From the NCBI GenBank assembly GCA_965261255.1, contig CBDHCQ010000004.1, positions 1,674,001 to 1,738,000 on the forward strand: a DNA stretch of 64,000 nt. The letters are read 5' to 3'. Below, piece after piece: positions 18,574 to 28,415 of this stretch. The stretch is from Bin80 sp965261255. Lineage in GTDB: Bacteria > Bacteroidota > Rhodothermia > Rhodothermales > Bin80. Position 1 is the first letter of the stretch. Every line of letters starts with the position of its first letter. The translations under genes and the position numbers were made by a program. Below the pieces are notes generated by a model. That model was given only the letters and a program-made list of their open reading frames with translations. It searched no databases and was not told where the DNA came from.

Positions 18574-21500
18574 TCAAAAGGTTGCTGACAATTGCATTCG
18601 CACAGTATGAATCTGGGGGGCATCCTGTGGACTCCGCCCTGAATAGGACACGGTCGCACGCAGAACGCTGTTTAACTGAATCCATCCACTTAGGCGCCAC
18701 AAGAGCGAACTCCCTCTGCCCCTGCCGTCCGTAAGCTCAAACAGTCCAAGCCCGGCTGAACCCTTGTTGTCTTTCAGATTCACATTTGCAAGTTCAAGAG
18801 TAGCATTAACATTTGCTCGCCGTGCCCTGCTCCATGAGCCTTTTATAGGGAGTTTTACAATTGTAGCTGAAACTCCCGTTTCACCATCCTTCTGTGAATA
18901 ATCCGGGCTTACAGATAACCTCAGATCCTGCGTTATCCCTAACTGGATTTCCTGCGTGAACGATCGTGTTTGAATATCGAATTCCCTTGAAGAGAAAGTG
19001 TCACTTCTGTTAATTTTGCTTGAAGAGCTACCCCCGGACTTGAAGGCCCACGCCTCTCCGAGTCTCCATCTTATCTGAATACGAAAATCATCAATACTTC
19101 TCATCTCTGCACCGGCAGCAAGCTTATTGGCAGAACGGATTCTTCGCCAAGAAGCCTCAAGACCATACCGAGGATTATTGCGAAACAGCCACAAGTCCTG
19201 CGTAACGTTGAGCACTCCACGGATAGAGTACTGCGGATGCCGGAAGTTCCGCTGCCGCAGAAGGTAGATATCTGCCGGGTCGGGTGCTTCATTCTTTTCG
19301 TTTACCTCTACCGCGGTCCGCAGCGCTACCTGACTCAACCATCTTTTCCATTTTTCCGGTGCATCCTGCCAACGCTGTCCATTATCAAATTGGATATTGA
19401 ATCGGGCCTTTAGGCCGGTCACCGACTGCAGCGAATCCGATGGTATGAGAGTACGTGCATAGTTTCCTTCGTCCTGCGTTACTTCGGGAATGAACTCATC
19501 AATTTCACGAATGCCATTACCGTTGGAATCGACCCAGTTGTATTCACCAAGTTCGGGACCAGTGCGAATATAGATTTCCTGCTGTACGGGCGTTTGTTCG
19601 GAGAGTGCTTCATAGAACCAGTTCAGTCTGAACAATCGCTCCCATGGCTGTAGGCGTCCATTCCAACGGAGAACCAGTGATCGCTCGTTCGTTAGCCCTT
19701 GGGTAGTTTGAAAAAAATTCGAGTGCTTCGTGTGTTGCCAACCTAATCGTCCCTCACTTCGGAAGGAACGCCTGCTGTTCGCGGTGTATTGCAGGCTGGT
19801 TGTAGCTCGCCGTCTGCCAGGCAGCAGTTGATGATCGGTCCATAGATGCTCATCACGCCAATCAAAACTTGATGACAGTGTCCCCCAATTACCGGTCCAC
19901 TCGGCCGTAGGAGATATTTGCCAATATTCCTGCGAGTTCTGTTGAAGCCCTTGACGTACATGTTGTCGGCGGTTACTGGACTTAAATCGCGTAATCAAGA
20001 CCAAACGTCCATTAATCAACGACTCCTGCAATTGCGCATCATGGCGAACCCAATCACCTTGGACCAACTCTGATTCACTCTCAATTACTGTAAAAAAATA
20101 ATATAGGCGGGGTAAGCGAGGCTCATTGATCGTTGTTTCCAGTACCCTTCTGATACCACTGAACACCCCAGATTGACGAAGGCGTCCAAGTGTACCGGTT
20201 ACCGAAGATTCGTCAGAGAATTGCCAGGCAATACTTGCCTCATCAATGGATTCTTGATGTGCCCATACAAGATTACGATTAAGCGGGAGATTCCAGGAAC
20301 GCACAAACTCAATCGGCTGAACACGGTCAAATGTGGCGAAGTTTTCACCTGTAAGGCGTCGCTCAAGAACAACCATGGCTGTGCCTACCCCGACCGGTAA
20401 ATCCATGACTTGCAGCCGACCATGATAACTATGGGCCCGATCGTCTGCCGCATCAAGGGAGGAGAATCGGTTTTCGTCACGGAACGACTGTGCCCATTCG
20501 CCAGATAATTCGACATAACGTATTGGTGCAATACTTCCGCGCAGATCAAGCATACGCTGCTGTCTAGGCTTCGGCAGGATGCTAATAGGCGAGTATTCAC
20601 CTTGTCCTGGTCCACGATAGCTGTAAGTGATTCCATTCGTGGTCTGCCCTTGCCGAACGTAATCTCCCGCCCCGGGACCTACTCGAGTGAACTCAACCCT
20701 GAATATCTGCTCCTGCGAAGCCCGTGTGATTGGAACGTAGATAGGATACAGATTGCCCGAGACTGTGGTGTCCCGAAGTTCATATTGGACCCATGGTGCT
20801 TCAGGATCATAAGTCACGGGTATTGCCCCACTGCGTGACGCCTCCTGGTCCCCTAGTGTTGCTAGAAGATCCCTGTCAGCGGTTGTAAGCCCGAACTCCT
20901 GATCAAATGATTTACCGTCGGCTTCTCTGATAAATGTAGCCCCGAATGTTGCAAAGGGCGGCCCTGAAACACGCTCTCCCGCCAATAAATCTGCTTCAGT
21001 TGCTAAAAGCGTCCGGGTGAATTCCGTGGTTCTATACTGAAATTCCACCGCCACGCGGTGATGAGATTTCATCAACCGGTTCGTAGTAAAGGTTACTTCG
21101 CCAGTGGCATAATCAATCACATAGTCCTGTGACTTTCCACGGGTTAAAAGATTGCCATCCAAATAAACAGATTCAGATCCTGGGATTACCAGAATAAATG
21201 GTTCATTGGCGTTTCCTTGCAACCGGTAGGGACCCTGGACACCGTCTTGGATTTTGATATCCTGTGTTTTGAACAGTCCGCGGGATGTAGCTGCAGCCGC
21301 ACGCATTATTCCCCCCAGTCTCCCGGACGGAGAAGGTGTTGTGACTCCAACACCTTGAATCTTCCGATTGAGCTGTGCGAAGGTGCCGCTGTTTAGTTGC
21401 AATTCAAAATCGCCCAGTTGGGCTGAACTGAATGGCGTGTCAATTTCAATAAACACACGATCAAGTTCGCTGAGTCGCTGTGTTGTGCCTTCGGGGAGAA

Positions 21501-22068
21501 TAGGAGTATTCTCGTCCGTCAAGACTGCCCGCAGGTTTATATCCGGCGCCAGTGCCCCCGACATCTGCAGGCGTAGCCCTGACTCAATAGTTGCATCGCG
21601 ATTGTTACCGGCAATTATCCCTCGTGTAATGGATCCACTCCGCCTTATTTGGAGCGGAGCCTGCACGGTCTCTGGTTTGGCTGGCTCAGCCACAATCGAT
21701 GAGTCTGTCTCTATCGGAGACTCAAGAATTCTTGTGTAACGGTCGGGCAGGCCCAAATCCCAAATTTGATAGGCTGCAACTGCCGTATCGCTTGGGGCGA
21801 TGGACGGTATCCATAGACGGCCAAACCGGGCATCCAGACGGTAATCACTGGAGTCCAGTTCAGTACCTTGCACTTCGACTGTCAAAGTGCCGGGTACGAT
21901 GAATGGACGCAGTATGAAGGGCTGTTCCCCCGTCAAGGTGTCTGCCCGGGCCTGCGAATTTTGTGCAAGCGCGTGTGATGACCATAGCGGCACACACAGG
22001 CAGCATATGGATAGTAATCTACTGAGATGAATACTCCGGGGGCGTTTCTGATCCTGCCTAACTGCCAA
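18574..22068 (-). CDS. Very large predicted outer-membrane protein
   Basis: 1164 residues, starting at a TTG at 22068 that overlaps the end of the TPM gene by 11 bases; no ATG occurs before the signal peptide, which ends at SSHALAQ. The N-terminal 150 residues look like a beta-sandwich; SGSITRGIIAGNNRDATIESGLRLQMSGAL then starts long alternating strands, with GDFELQLNSGTFAQLNRKIQGV, and the second half is full of amphipathic strand patterns and aromatic girdle residues, ending in LSATF, an outer-membrane barrel type C-terminus. I infer a large barrel with an N-terminal periplasmic part. No named family is recognised. It is embedded in an operon with ModAB and metal-type proteins. A phrase DSNGNGIREIDEFIPE resembles a calcium-binding dockerin-like loop. 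Confidence 0.65.
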   Translation of the reverse strand: MAVRQDQKRPRSIHLSRLLSICCLCVPLWSSHALAQNSQARADTLTGEQPFILRPFIVPGTLTVEVQGTELDSSDYRLDARFGRLWIPSIAPSDTAVAAYQIWDLGLPDRYTRILESPIETDSSIVAEPAKPETVQAPLQIRRSGSITRGIIAGNNRDATIESGLRLQMSGALAPDINLRAVLTDENTPILPEGTTQRLSELDRVFIEIDTPFSSAQLGDFELQLNSGTFAQLNRKIQGVGVTTPSPSGRLGGIMRAAAATSRGLFKTQDIKIQDGVQGPYRLQGNANEPFILVIPGSESVYLDGNLLTRGKSQDYVIDYATGEVTFTTNRLMKSHHRVAVEFQYRTTEFTRTLLATEADLLAGERVSGPPFATFGATFIREADGKSFDQEFGLTTADRDLLATLGDQEASRSGAIPVTYDPEAPWVQYELRDTTVSGNLYPIYVPITRASQEQIFRVEFTRVGPGAGDYVRQGQTTNGITYSYRGPGQGEYSPISILPKPRQQRMLDLRGSIAPIRYVELSGEWAQSFRDENRFSSLDAADDRAHSYHGRLQVMDLPVGVGTAMVVLERRLTGENFATFDRVQPIEFVRSWNLPLNRNLVWAHQESIDEASIAWQFSDESSVTGTLGRLRQSGVFSGIRRVLETTINEPRLPRLYYFFTVIESESELVQGDWVRHDAQLQESLINGRLVLITRFKSSNRRQHVRQGLQQNSQEYWQISPTAEWTGNWGTLSSSFDWRDEHLWTDHQLLPGRRRATTSLQYTANSRRSFRSEGRLGWQHTKHSNFFQTTQGLTNERSLVLRWNGRLQPWERLFRLNWFYEALSEQTPVQQEIYIRTGPELGEYNWVDSNGNGIREIDEFIPEVTQDEGNYARTLIPSDSLQSVTGLKARFNIQFDNGQRWQDAPEKWKRWLSQVALRTAVEVNEKNEAPDPADIYLLRQRNFRHPQYSIRGVLNVTQDLWLFRNNPRYGLEASWRRIRSANKLAAGAEMRSIDDFRIQIRWRLGEAWAFKSGGSSSSKINRSDTFSSREFDIQTRSFTQEIQLGITQDLRLSVSPDYSQKDGETGVSATIVKLPIKGSWSRARRANVNATLELANVNLKDNKGSAGLGLFELTDGRGRGSSLLWRLSGWIQLNSVLRATVSYSGRSPQDAPQIHTVRMQLSATF

Positions 22069-22711
22069 AAGTTACGTCGTCCGCTAGTTCATTGGTGTCA
22101 TCTGATCTAATCGCAACTCCGGCCTTCTCGAGGAGAAAACCACATTCCGTGATTCCTTCTACGAGTCCATCCGCCAATTTTCCCATTTTGATATTCTTTT
22201 GGATCGTGGCTACGACCTTCGCCCAGTCATCTGCCTCTACCTTCGCATTGATGCCCGCGTCGCCAATAACTTCTATTCTATGTTCAAGAAGTGACACAAA
22301 CAAGAGAATACCTGTGCGTTCCCGGGTTAAAAAAACCTCCTTCTCCAAAAAGGCCTGAACAGCTCGTCGATGAGTTGTAACTATAAGTCGGCGGCGCCCT
22401 GCCAGACGGCGTCTTAATGCCGGTATCAATTGGGTGAGAACCGCTCCTATTCCACCCGCCACCGCGATCAGAAGGACTGGTGTAAATCCCTCAAGCCACT
22501 GTGGAGCTCCCCAGCCGGGAAGCCAGCGAATTCCCAGAATCACAGCGTAGACAAGAAGAGCAGATAGACCTGCTCCGCGCCAAAGAGCTACCTCATGCTT
22601 ATCACTCTGTGCTACAATGTAGGGGACGATTTCCCCCGAAGTACGTGTTTCAGCTGTGGATATTGCTTCCTTGATACGTGCGAGTTCAGACTCAGTCAGG
22701 ATTGAATTCAT
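22058..22711 (-). CDS. TPM-domain membrane protein
   Basis: 217 residues from the ATG at 22711; a longer frame would start with GTG at 22738 inside modB. N-terminal part IKEAISTAETRTSGEIVPYIVAQ, then two membrane segments (WRGAGLSALLVYAVILGIRW and TPVLLIAVAGGIGAVLTQLI), then the C-terminal TPM part with FLEKEVFLTRERTGILLFVSLLEHRIEVIGDAGI and WAKVVATIQKNIKMGKLADGLVEGI. TPM proteins (YgcG/TLP18.3/Psb32 group) bind metal and some are phosphatases; this variant with central helices is common in Bacteroidota. Whether it serves molybdate transport is unknown; it stands where modC would be expected. Confidence 0.8.
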   Translation of the reverse strand: MNSILTESELARIKEAISTAETRTSGEIVPYIVAQSDKHEVALWRGAGLSALLVYAVILGIRWLPGWGAPQWLEGFTPVLLIAVAGGIGAVLTQLIPALRRRLAGRRRLIVTTHRRAVQAFLEKEVFLTRERTGILLFVSLLEHRIEVIGDAGINAKVEADDWAKVVATIQKNIKMGKLADGLVEGITECGFLLEKAGVAIRSDDTNELADDVTFGS

Positions 22712-22724
22712 GAGGTCACATATG

Positions 22725-23411
22725 TTAGGTTTGGACACGTATTAGACGTGTTGATAAATAAGCATGGATAGATAAACTAAGTACACTCAAACCCACGGCT
22801 ACAAGCACTAATTTTATCAGCGATGCCTCCCCACCAACCTGCCCCAGTCTTGTAAATACGGCAAGAGGGATTGTTTGGGTTCGACCGGGTATGTTACCCG
22901 CAAAAACGATTGTTGCCCCAAATTCACCAACAGCTCTGGCAAAACCGAGTACGATACCGGCAATCACGCCTCTTGCAGCCAGGGGCAGTGTGACCCACCG
23001 AAACGCTGCCCAGCGCCCTCCCCCATATACAGAAACCGCCTCTTCCCATTCCGGGTCGATTTGCTCTATAGCTACACGAAAGGTTTGCACGAGTAAAGGG
23101 AAAGCCATGATCCCGGCAGCCAGAGCTGCCCCCCAAGCCGTAAATGCCAGATCTATGCCTAAGAAATTATCCAGAATGCGCCCCCCCGCTCCATTTGGTC
23201 CCAAAAATGTTAATAACAGTAATCCGGTAACTACAGGGGGAAGAACGAGGGGAAGTTGAACTAGATTCTCAACTGCAAAAGTTATTGGGGATTTTCGTCG
23301 AGCCAGATACCACGCAGTCAGAATCCCCGGAATCAACATTAACGCAACTGCCGCCGCGGCAACACGAGCCGATAATCCGATAATCGCCCATTCCTCTGGT
23401 AGGATAGACAT
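22725..23411 (-). CDS. modB: Molybdate ABC transporter permease ModB
   Basis: 228 residues from the ATG at 23411; the TTG at 23435 would overlap modA. Inner-membrane permease with about five membrane segments and the binding-protein-dependent transport motif EEAVSVYGGGRWAAFRWVTLPLAARGVIAGIVLGFARAVGEFGATIVFAG, which is very typical for ModB (EAA loop and FGATI). It follows modA by seven bases. No gene for the ATPase ModC is visible in the window, so the ATPase must be encoded elsewhere or be shared. Confidence 0.93.
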   Translation of the reverse strand: MSILPEEWAIIGLSARVAAAAVALMLIPGILTAWYLARRKSPITFAVENLVQLPLVLPPVVTGLLLLTFLGPNGAGGRILDNFLGIDLAFTAWGAALAAGIMAFPLLVQTFRVAIEQIDPEWEEAVSVYGGGRWAAFRWVTLPLAARGVIAGIVLGFARAVGEFGATIVFAGNIPGRTQTIPLAVFTRLGQVGGEASLIKLVLVAVGLSVLSLSIHAYLSTRLIRVQT

Positions 23412-23418
23412 GACGAGT

Positions 23419-24159
23419 TTAAGAATTAAATCCAAATCTGGTCCACAGTGCTAACTGTGTAGAATCTCCGACAAAAGCAACAAAAGCCGCAGCTATCTCT
23501 GGGTTAGATGTTTCACTTAAGGCAGTCGCTACATACCTGATGTCTGGAGTACAGAAACGCGGTAATTGAAACATTAGTCGTAATCCTTCTACTAATGCAG
23601 CATCGGAGCTATATACTACGGCAACCTCAGCTGCGCCGCTGGATACTGCTGTAAGTGCTGCCCGAACATCCAGCGTTGGTACCACCGAAGGTTCCACAAC
23701 GTCCCAAACTTCCGCACACTGCAATGCCTGTTTACCATAAACCCCGGCCGGTACATGCGAAGGATCGGCCATTGCAAGGCGGCGCACGTTTACAAGCTCT
23801 GAGGCACTGTCTAATGGATCCACTGCGTGCGAGCCAATAACGACCAGAGAATTCTTCGCAAACGTAATCTCCGCCCCCCTGGTCAGTGAATGCTCCCGCA
23901 GATAGTCAATCCAGTCTGGACTCGCGGCCATAAACACATCAGCAGGAGCCCCCTGTTGAATTTGCCTTGCAAGAAGCGAGGTCGGTCCTACATGGGTATG
24001 GACAGTAATTTCTGGATACTGGGATTCAAACAACATGACCAATTCATTGAGGGCATCTGTGAGAGACGCCGCTGCAAAGACAGTCATTGAGGCCTTGTGC
24101 GAATCAAAGCTTGGATTGCACCCTACGGCCAGGAATACTGCGACCAGAATCAGCCGCAT
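23419..24159 (-). CDS. modA: Molybdate-binding lipoprotein ModA
   Basis: 246 residues from the ATG at 24159, whose A is the last base of the stop codon of the upstream gene (TGATG); a GTG three bases earlier is also possible. The signal ends in a lipobox, FLAVGC, so it is a tethered solute-binding protein. ModA hallmarks: TVFAAASLTDALNELVMLFE (oxyanion-binding Ser), FNS-like GPTSLLARQIQQGAPADVFMAASPDWIDYL, FAKNSLVVIG, MADPSHVPAGVYGKQAL and SGAAEVAVVYSSDA. It brings molybdate or tungstate to ModB; molybdenum-cofactor synthesis is represented by moaA 5 kb away. Confidence 0.93.
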   Translation of the reverse strand: MRLILVAVFLAVGCNPSFDSHKASMTVFAAASLTDALNELVMLFESQYPEITVHTHVGPTSLLARQIQQGAPADVFMAASPDWIDYLREHSLTRGAEITFAKNSLVVIGSHAVDPLDSASELVNVRRLAMADPSHVPAGVYGKQALQCAEVWDVVEPSVVPTLDVRAALTAVSSGAAEVAVVYSSDAALVEGLRLMFQLPRFCTPDIRYVATALSETSNPEIAAAFVAFVGDSTQLALWTRFGFNS

Positions 24160-25163
24160 CACAAGTTGATCTGTTCGCGGATAGAGGCAATTAATGCGGA
24201 TGCGCGCTGATAGTGCACCGAAGTAGAGTCAGGTGCCAAGGTGCGTACCCGTTCCAGCTGTGCTATCGCCTCTTCCGTCCGATTGATGCGGGCCAGCATC
24301 AATCCGTAGTTAAAATTGGCATTTAAATGGTCAGGATCCACCTCAAGTACTTTTTTAATTTCAGTGACACCCAGCATTGGGCTACCAGTATTCAGGTATG
24401 CTGTTGCCATATCTGTGCGTACATCAAGGTTGTCGGGATCTAACGCAAGTGTAGCTTGATAGGCACTCACAGCCGACGCAGCAGCCCTGCTACGCTCGGG
24501 AGGCTGTGTCTCATTGGCCATCCACTCATAATACAGGTCCCCTGCTGTTTTCCAATCGTCGGCGAGGCCGGTCTGTTCGGCGATGTCTGATTGAACATCG
24601 GCCGCCATATCCAGTCTTCCACCCTCTGCCAGGACATACATTTTTTCACGCATAAGAACGAGAGCGACGGCACTGGTATCACTCATGATCGCTGCATCCA
24701 ACTCAGCAATCCGATCTGCCAAGTCGCCGGACAGTGGAGTCCGTAGAGCAACATCATCCAACGAAGCTGCTGTAGGAAGCACAGGTTCGGGGGAGGATAC
24801 CCGCTTACTGACCGTAGTTGCAACAAACAATGCGATTACCAACAACACACCCAATCCGATAAGCACGAAGACCTGCTGGCCAACACCATGCTCAATGTTT
24901 GCTGGACGTTTTCTTGGATTCGCCGGTTGCTCTTGGGATTTAGTAACTACGCGTTGCAACTTCACTCCACATTGGGAGCAAAATTTGGAACCGGCTGGGT
25001 TTTTCCAACCACATGGACCACAATAGCTATCCCCTGTAGCCCTCTTTCTGATGACACTTTGAGCTTCTCCATGCGCCTTTTCCTCCACTGGCCATCCGCA
25101 CAAATCACATCGTTCCTCACTTCCAGTGAGTCGCACCCCACACTCAGCACATGTCTGCATCAT
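24159..25163 (-). CDS. Zinc-ribbon and TPR membrane protein
   Basis: 334 residues. Two zinc ribbons lie at the N-terminus: CAECG and CDLCG within residues 5-23, then CGPCG and CSQCG at about residues 49-68. A single membrane segment follows (VFVLIGLGVLLVIALFVATTV, about 106-126), then a TPR domain (about 150-330) with ALDPDNLDVRTDMATAYLNTGSPMLGVTEIKKVLEVDPDHLNANFNYGLMLARINRTEEAIAQLERV. Predicted topology puts the ribbons in the cytoplasm and the TPRs in the periplasm. This is a common type in Rhodothermota and related groups; function unknown. Its ATG overlaps the HU stop codon, so the two are coupled. Confidence 0.82.
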   Translation of the reverse strand: MMQTCAECGVRLTGSEERCDLCGWPVEEKAHGEAQSVIRKRATGDSYCGPCGWKNPAGSKFCSQCGVKLQRVVTKSQEQPANPRKRPANIEHGVGQQVFVLIGLGVLLVIALFVATTVSKRVSSPEPVLPTAASLDDVALRTPLSGDLADRIAELDAAIMSDTSAVALVLMREKMYVLAEGGRLDMAADVQSDIAEQTGLADDWKTAGDLYYEWMANETQPPERSRAAASAVSAYQATLALDPDNLDVRTDMATAYLNTGSPMLGVTEIKKVLEVDPDHLNANFNYGLMLARINRTEEAIAQLERVRTLAPDSTSVHYQRASALIASIREQINL

Positions 25164-25447
25164 TCGCGGTCGTGGGTTAGTACACGGTCTTTGAATTCCC
25201 GTGAAGGCTTGAAGACAGGGACTTTCTTTGCTTCTACACGCATGATTTCTCCAGTAGCGAGGTTACGTGCATTACGGGCAGCCCGCTCCTGGACACGGAA
25301 CGATCCAAAGCCCCGAATATCTACTGGTTCACTTCTGGACAAAGCTTCCTTGACTGTTTCTGTAAATCCAGACAATACGGCCCCTGTCTCCTGTTTGGTT
25401 AGACCCGTTCCACGGGCAATTATTTCAATTAGTTCGGTTTTGGTCAT
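25160..25447 (-). CDS. HU/IHF-family DNA-binding protein
   Basis: 95 residues from the ATG at 25447 (MTKTELIEIIARGTGLTKQE), the size of an HU or IHF subunit; the open frame extends further upstream but adds sequence unlike the family. It has the HU signature VDIRGFGSFRVQERAARNARNLATGEIMRVEAKKVPVFKPSREFKDRV, with an Arg/Asn-rich minor-groove arm. It bends and compacts DNA. It heads the minus-strand operon, and its stop overlaps the next start by four bases. The gap to the divergent PEP carboxylase gene (25448-25660) must hold both promoters. Confidence 0.92.
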   Translation of the reverse strand: MTKTELIEIIARGTGLTKQETGAVLSGFTETVKEALSRSEPVDIRGFGSFRVQERAARNARNLATGEIMRVEAKKVPVFKPSREFKDRVLTHDRE

Positions 25448-25660
25448 AAAGCTATGCGTGTGAACGATAATGCGGATAAGCCGGTTGAAAGCCGTCTCTT
25501 CCAAGCCTGCAACAAGTTTGACGCGCAACTCACACAATTGTGCCACTCTGGCGTGGTGGAGTTTTTATGCAGTGAGACAGGCATTGCCTGATCGTGCCAC
25601 GAAGTGTGATTTGGCGAGTATACCTCCCTCTAAAATTCGATCCATCAAAGTTCAAACGTA

Positions 25661-28411
25661 ATGAGTTCCTGGCAGGAATTGCGATTTGAGGCGCAAGGAA
25701 CAGGCATTTCTGTTCCCCTGAGTGAGCAGATCAATCTTTTGGGCGGCATGCTGGGCCATGTAATTCAGACTCAGGCCAGCCCAGAGATGCTGGCCATGGT
25801 TGAGAAGTTGCGCCATTTGACGAAGCAGGCTATCTCTGAGCAGGATACCGTTCTGCGTCGTGAAGCAGTAACGCAAATCAAAAAGTTGGAGCTCCAGGAT
25901 ATTGAATGGCTGCTGCGCGCATTTACAACATTCTTTTACCTAGTCAATCAGAGTGAGCAACAGGAGATCATTCGGATCAATCGTGACCGTGCACGGCTAC
26001 TCCCTGAAATGGGACGGGCAGACTCGATTGACGAGGCCGTGGGAATTCTGCATAGAGCGAACTACCCTTTGGAGGAAGTCATTAAGCTGGTCGCACGGCT
26101 TGATATCCAGCCCACACTGACTGCACACCCGACGGAAGCGCGCCGCCGAACAATTTTGTACAAGCAGGAGCACCTAGCATCACTTATCGACAAGCTTCGG
26201 CACAGCAAACCGACTCCGGAAGAGCGAAATGCCCTGCTCTATCAAATACAGAACCAGGTCGGTCTCCTAGTTGCTTCGGACAAGGTTCGTGCAAGCAAGC
26301 CGACAGTAATTGACGAGGTGGCAAACGGATTGCATTATCTACGGAACGCAATCTGGGAGGCAATTCCACGTATACATACCGATGTGATCAATGCGATTGA
26401 GCGCCATTACGGTAAACGTGTTGAGGTGCCGATCTTCCTGCAATTTCGGTCATGGATCGGAGGTGATAGAGATGGTAACCCAAATGTGACGTCTGCGATC
26501 ACAAGAAAGACCTTCTCAATGCACCGGAGAACGGTGTTATCCCGCTACCTGAACGACCTTCGCGAACTGCGACGGGATCTCAGTATTTCTGAATTGCACT
26601 TGACTGCCCCTGATAAACTGCACGAATCAATCAAGGTGGACGAGGCAGAGGTGACGCTCGCTGCACACGAAAATCGCCTTTACATCCGGGAACCATTCCG
26701 TCGGAAGGTCAGCTTCATGATGCAGCGTATTGAGTTGGCGAGAGAAGGAGAAAATGATGTTTACGACAGCGATCGATTTCTTGCGGATTTGCAAATCCTT
26801 GCAGATACCCTCCAAGAAAACGGGTACGGAGATCTTGTCGTTCATGGACGCCTAAGCAAGATCCTCTTGCAGGCACAGGTCTTTGGATTTCATATGGCTG
26901 CGCTGGATATCCGTCAGCACAGCCGAGTCCACACTCATGCGGTAGATTCCTTGTTCAGGGCTAGTCGGGTCTGTGAGGACTACGCAGCTATGACAGAAGA
27001 GGCCAAGCTGGAGCTTTTATCAGAAGAGCTAAGCAATCCCAGGCCTCTCCTGCCGCGAGGCGTCCAGATCGAAGAGGATCTACAGGAGGTACTCGACACG
27101 TTTGTCGTAATCAGGGATTTTATAAAATCATCCCCTCGCGCACTGGGGAGTTATGTGGTAAGTATGACCCATGCCGTGAGTCATATTTTGGAAGTCCTGT
27201 TATTGGCAAAAGAAGTTGGCCTTTGGCATACAGAGGGGGAAACCGTGTATTTCCCCATTGATGTCGTACCACTTTTTGAAACTATAGAGGATCTCGACCT
27301 CGCGGGTGTCCTACTAACCAAACTCTTTGAACATCCAATCTACCGTCAGCATCTTGCCCACCGTGACAACATGCAGGAAATCATGTTGGGCTATTCAGAC
27401 AGCAACAAGGATGGTGGCTACTGGATGGCGAACTGGGCACTGCATAAAGCACAAAAATGTATTGGCGACATCTGCAAGGATTTCGGGGTTGATTTGCGGC
27501 TGTTTCACGGACGCGGAGGAACTGTTGGTCGTGGTGGAGGCCGCGCCGGCCAGGCAATCATTGCGATGCCACGGGTCATACATAATGGTCGGATCCGGTT
27601 CACTGAACAAGGTGAGGTAATTTCTTTCAGGTATGCACTGCCTGCAATAGCGCACCGCCATCTAGAACAGATTGTGAGGGCTATGCTGATTGCCCCGCTT
27701 CATGCGGCAGATGAAGCAGGTAATGCTGAAATCATGGAACGTCTCTCAGCAGTGTCAATGAAGAGCTATCGCGCACTTATTGATGATCCTGACTTCTGGG
27801 CATGGTATGTCTCGTGTACGCCAATTGAGCAGATCAGCCGATTACCAATAGCTTCACGGCCAGTCTCTCGCGGCTCGGTAAATATGGTGGATTTCGACGA
27901 CCTACGGGCGATTCCCTGGGGGTTTGCTTGGACGCAGACACGATACATCGTACCGGGATGGTATGGAGCAGGGAATGGGCTTACTGCACTTGTTCAAGAT
28001 CACGCGTCTACCCTGAAGCGTATGTACAAGGAATGGCCCTTCTTCCAAGCAGTGCTGGACAGTGCGCAACTTGAGATGGCGCGCGCCAGACTGGATATTG
28101 CATCAGAATATGTTTCGCTGGCCGCTGACCCAGTAATTGGAAATCGTATACATGACCAGATTGTGGAAGACTTTAAAATGGGTGAAGCAGCCATCTTGGA
28201 GATTACCGGACTCGTCCGACTCTGTGAACATGTACCCGTTTTCAGAAAATCTGTCAAACTTCGTAATCCCTACTCTGACGTACTGAACCTCTTACAAATT
28301 GAGTTGATCAGACGAAGCCGCGGCAAGCTGGAAGCAGACGAAAAGCGGTTGACGCATGCACTGCTTCTGAGTGTCAATGGGATCGCCGCGGCAATGCAAA
28401 GCACAGGATAG
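25661..28411 (+). CDS. ppc: Phosphoenolpyruvate carboxylase
   Basis: 916 residues, the full length of bacterial PEP carboxylase, which makes oxaloacetate from PEP and bicarbonate to refill the TCA cycle. Signatures: LTAHPTEARRRTIL (catalytic His), FLQFRSWIGGDRDGNPNVT, LDIRQHS, MLGYSDSNKDGGYWMANW, LFHGRGGTVGRGGG and FTEQGEVISFRYALP. It ends NGIAAAMQSTG, where many homologues have NTG; the final Gly is retained. Start ATG at 25661. It is divergent from the HU operon and convergent with the next gene, only four bases separating the two stops. Confidence 0.96.
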   Translation: MSSWQELRFEAQGTGISVPLSEQINLLGGMLGHVIQTQASPEMLAMVEKLRHLTKQAISEQDTVLRREAVTQIKKLELQDIEWLLRAFTTFFYLVNQSEQQEIIRINRDRARLLPEMGRADSIDEAVGILHRANYPLEEVIKLVARLDIQPTLTAHPTEARRRTILYKQEHLASLIDKLRHSKPTPEERNALLYQIQNQVGLLVASDKVRASKPTVIDEVANGLHYLRNAIWEAIPRIHTDVINAIERHYGKRVEVPIFLQFRSWIGGDRDGNPNVTSAITRKTFSMHRRTVLSRYLNDLRELRRDLSISELHLTAPDKLHESIKVDEAEVTLAAHENRLYIREPFRRKVSFMMQRIELAREGENDVYDSDRFLADLQILADTLQENGYGDLVVHGRLSKILLQAQVFGFHMAALDIRQHSRVHTHAVDSLFRASRVCEDYAAMTEEAKLELLSEELSNPRPLLPRGVQIEEDLQEVLDTFVVIRDFIKSSPRALGSYVVSMTHAVSHILEVLLLAKEVGLWHTEGETVYFPIDVVPLFETIEDLDLAGVLLTKLFEHPIYRQHLAHRDNMQEIMLGYSDSNKDGGYWMANWALHKAQKCIGDICKDFGVDLRLFHGRGGTVGRGGGRAGQAIIAMPRVIHNGRIRFTEQGEVISFRYALPAIAHRHLEQIVRAMLIAPLHAADEAGNAEIMERLSAVSMKSYRALIDDPDFWAWYVSCTPIEQISRLPIASRPVSRGSVNMVDFDDLRAIPWGFAWTQTRYIVPGWYGAGNGLTALVQDHASTLKRMYKEWPFFQAVLDSAQLEMARARLDIASEYVSLAADPVIGNRIHDQIVEDFKMGEAAILEITGLVRLCEHVPVFRKSVKLRNPYSDVLNLLQIELIRRSRGKLEADEKRLTHALLLSVNGIAAAMQSTG

Positions 28412-28415
28412 CCAC

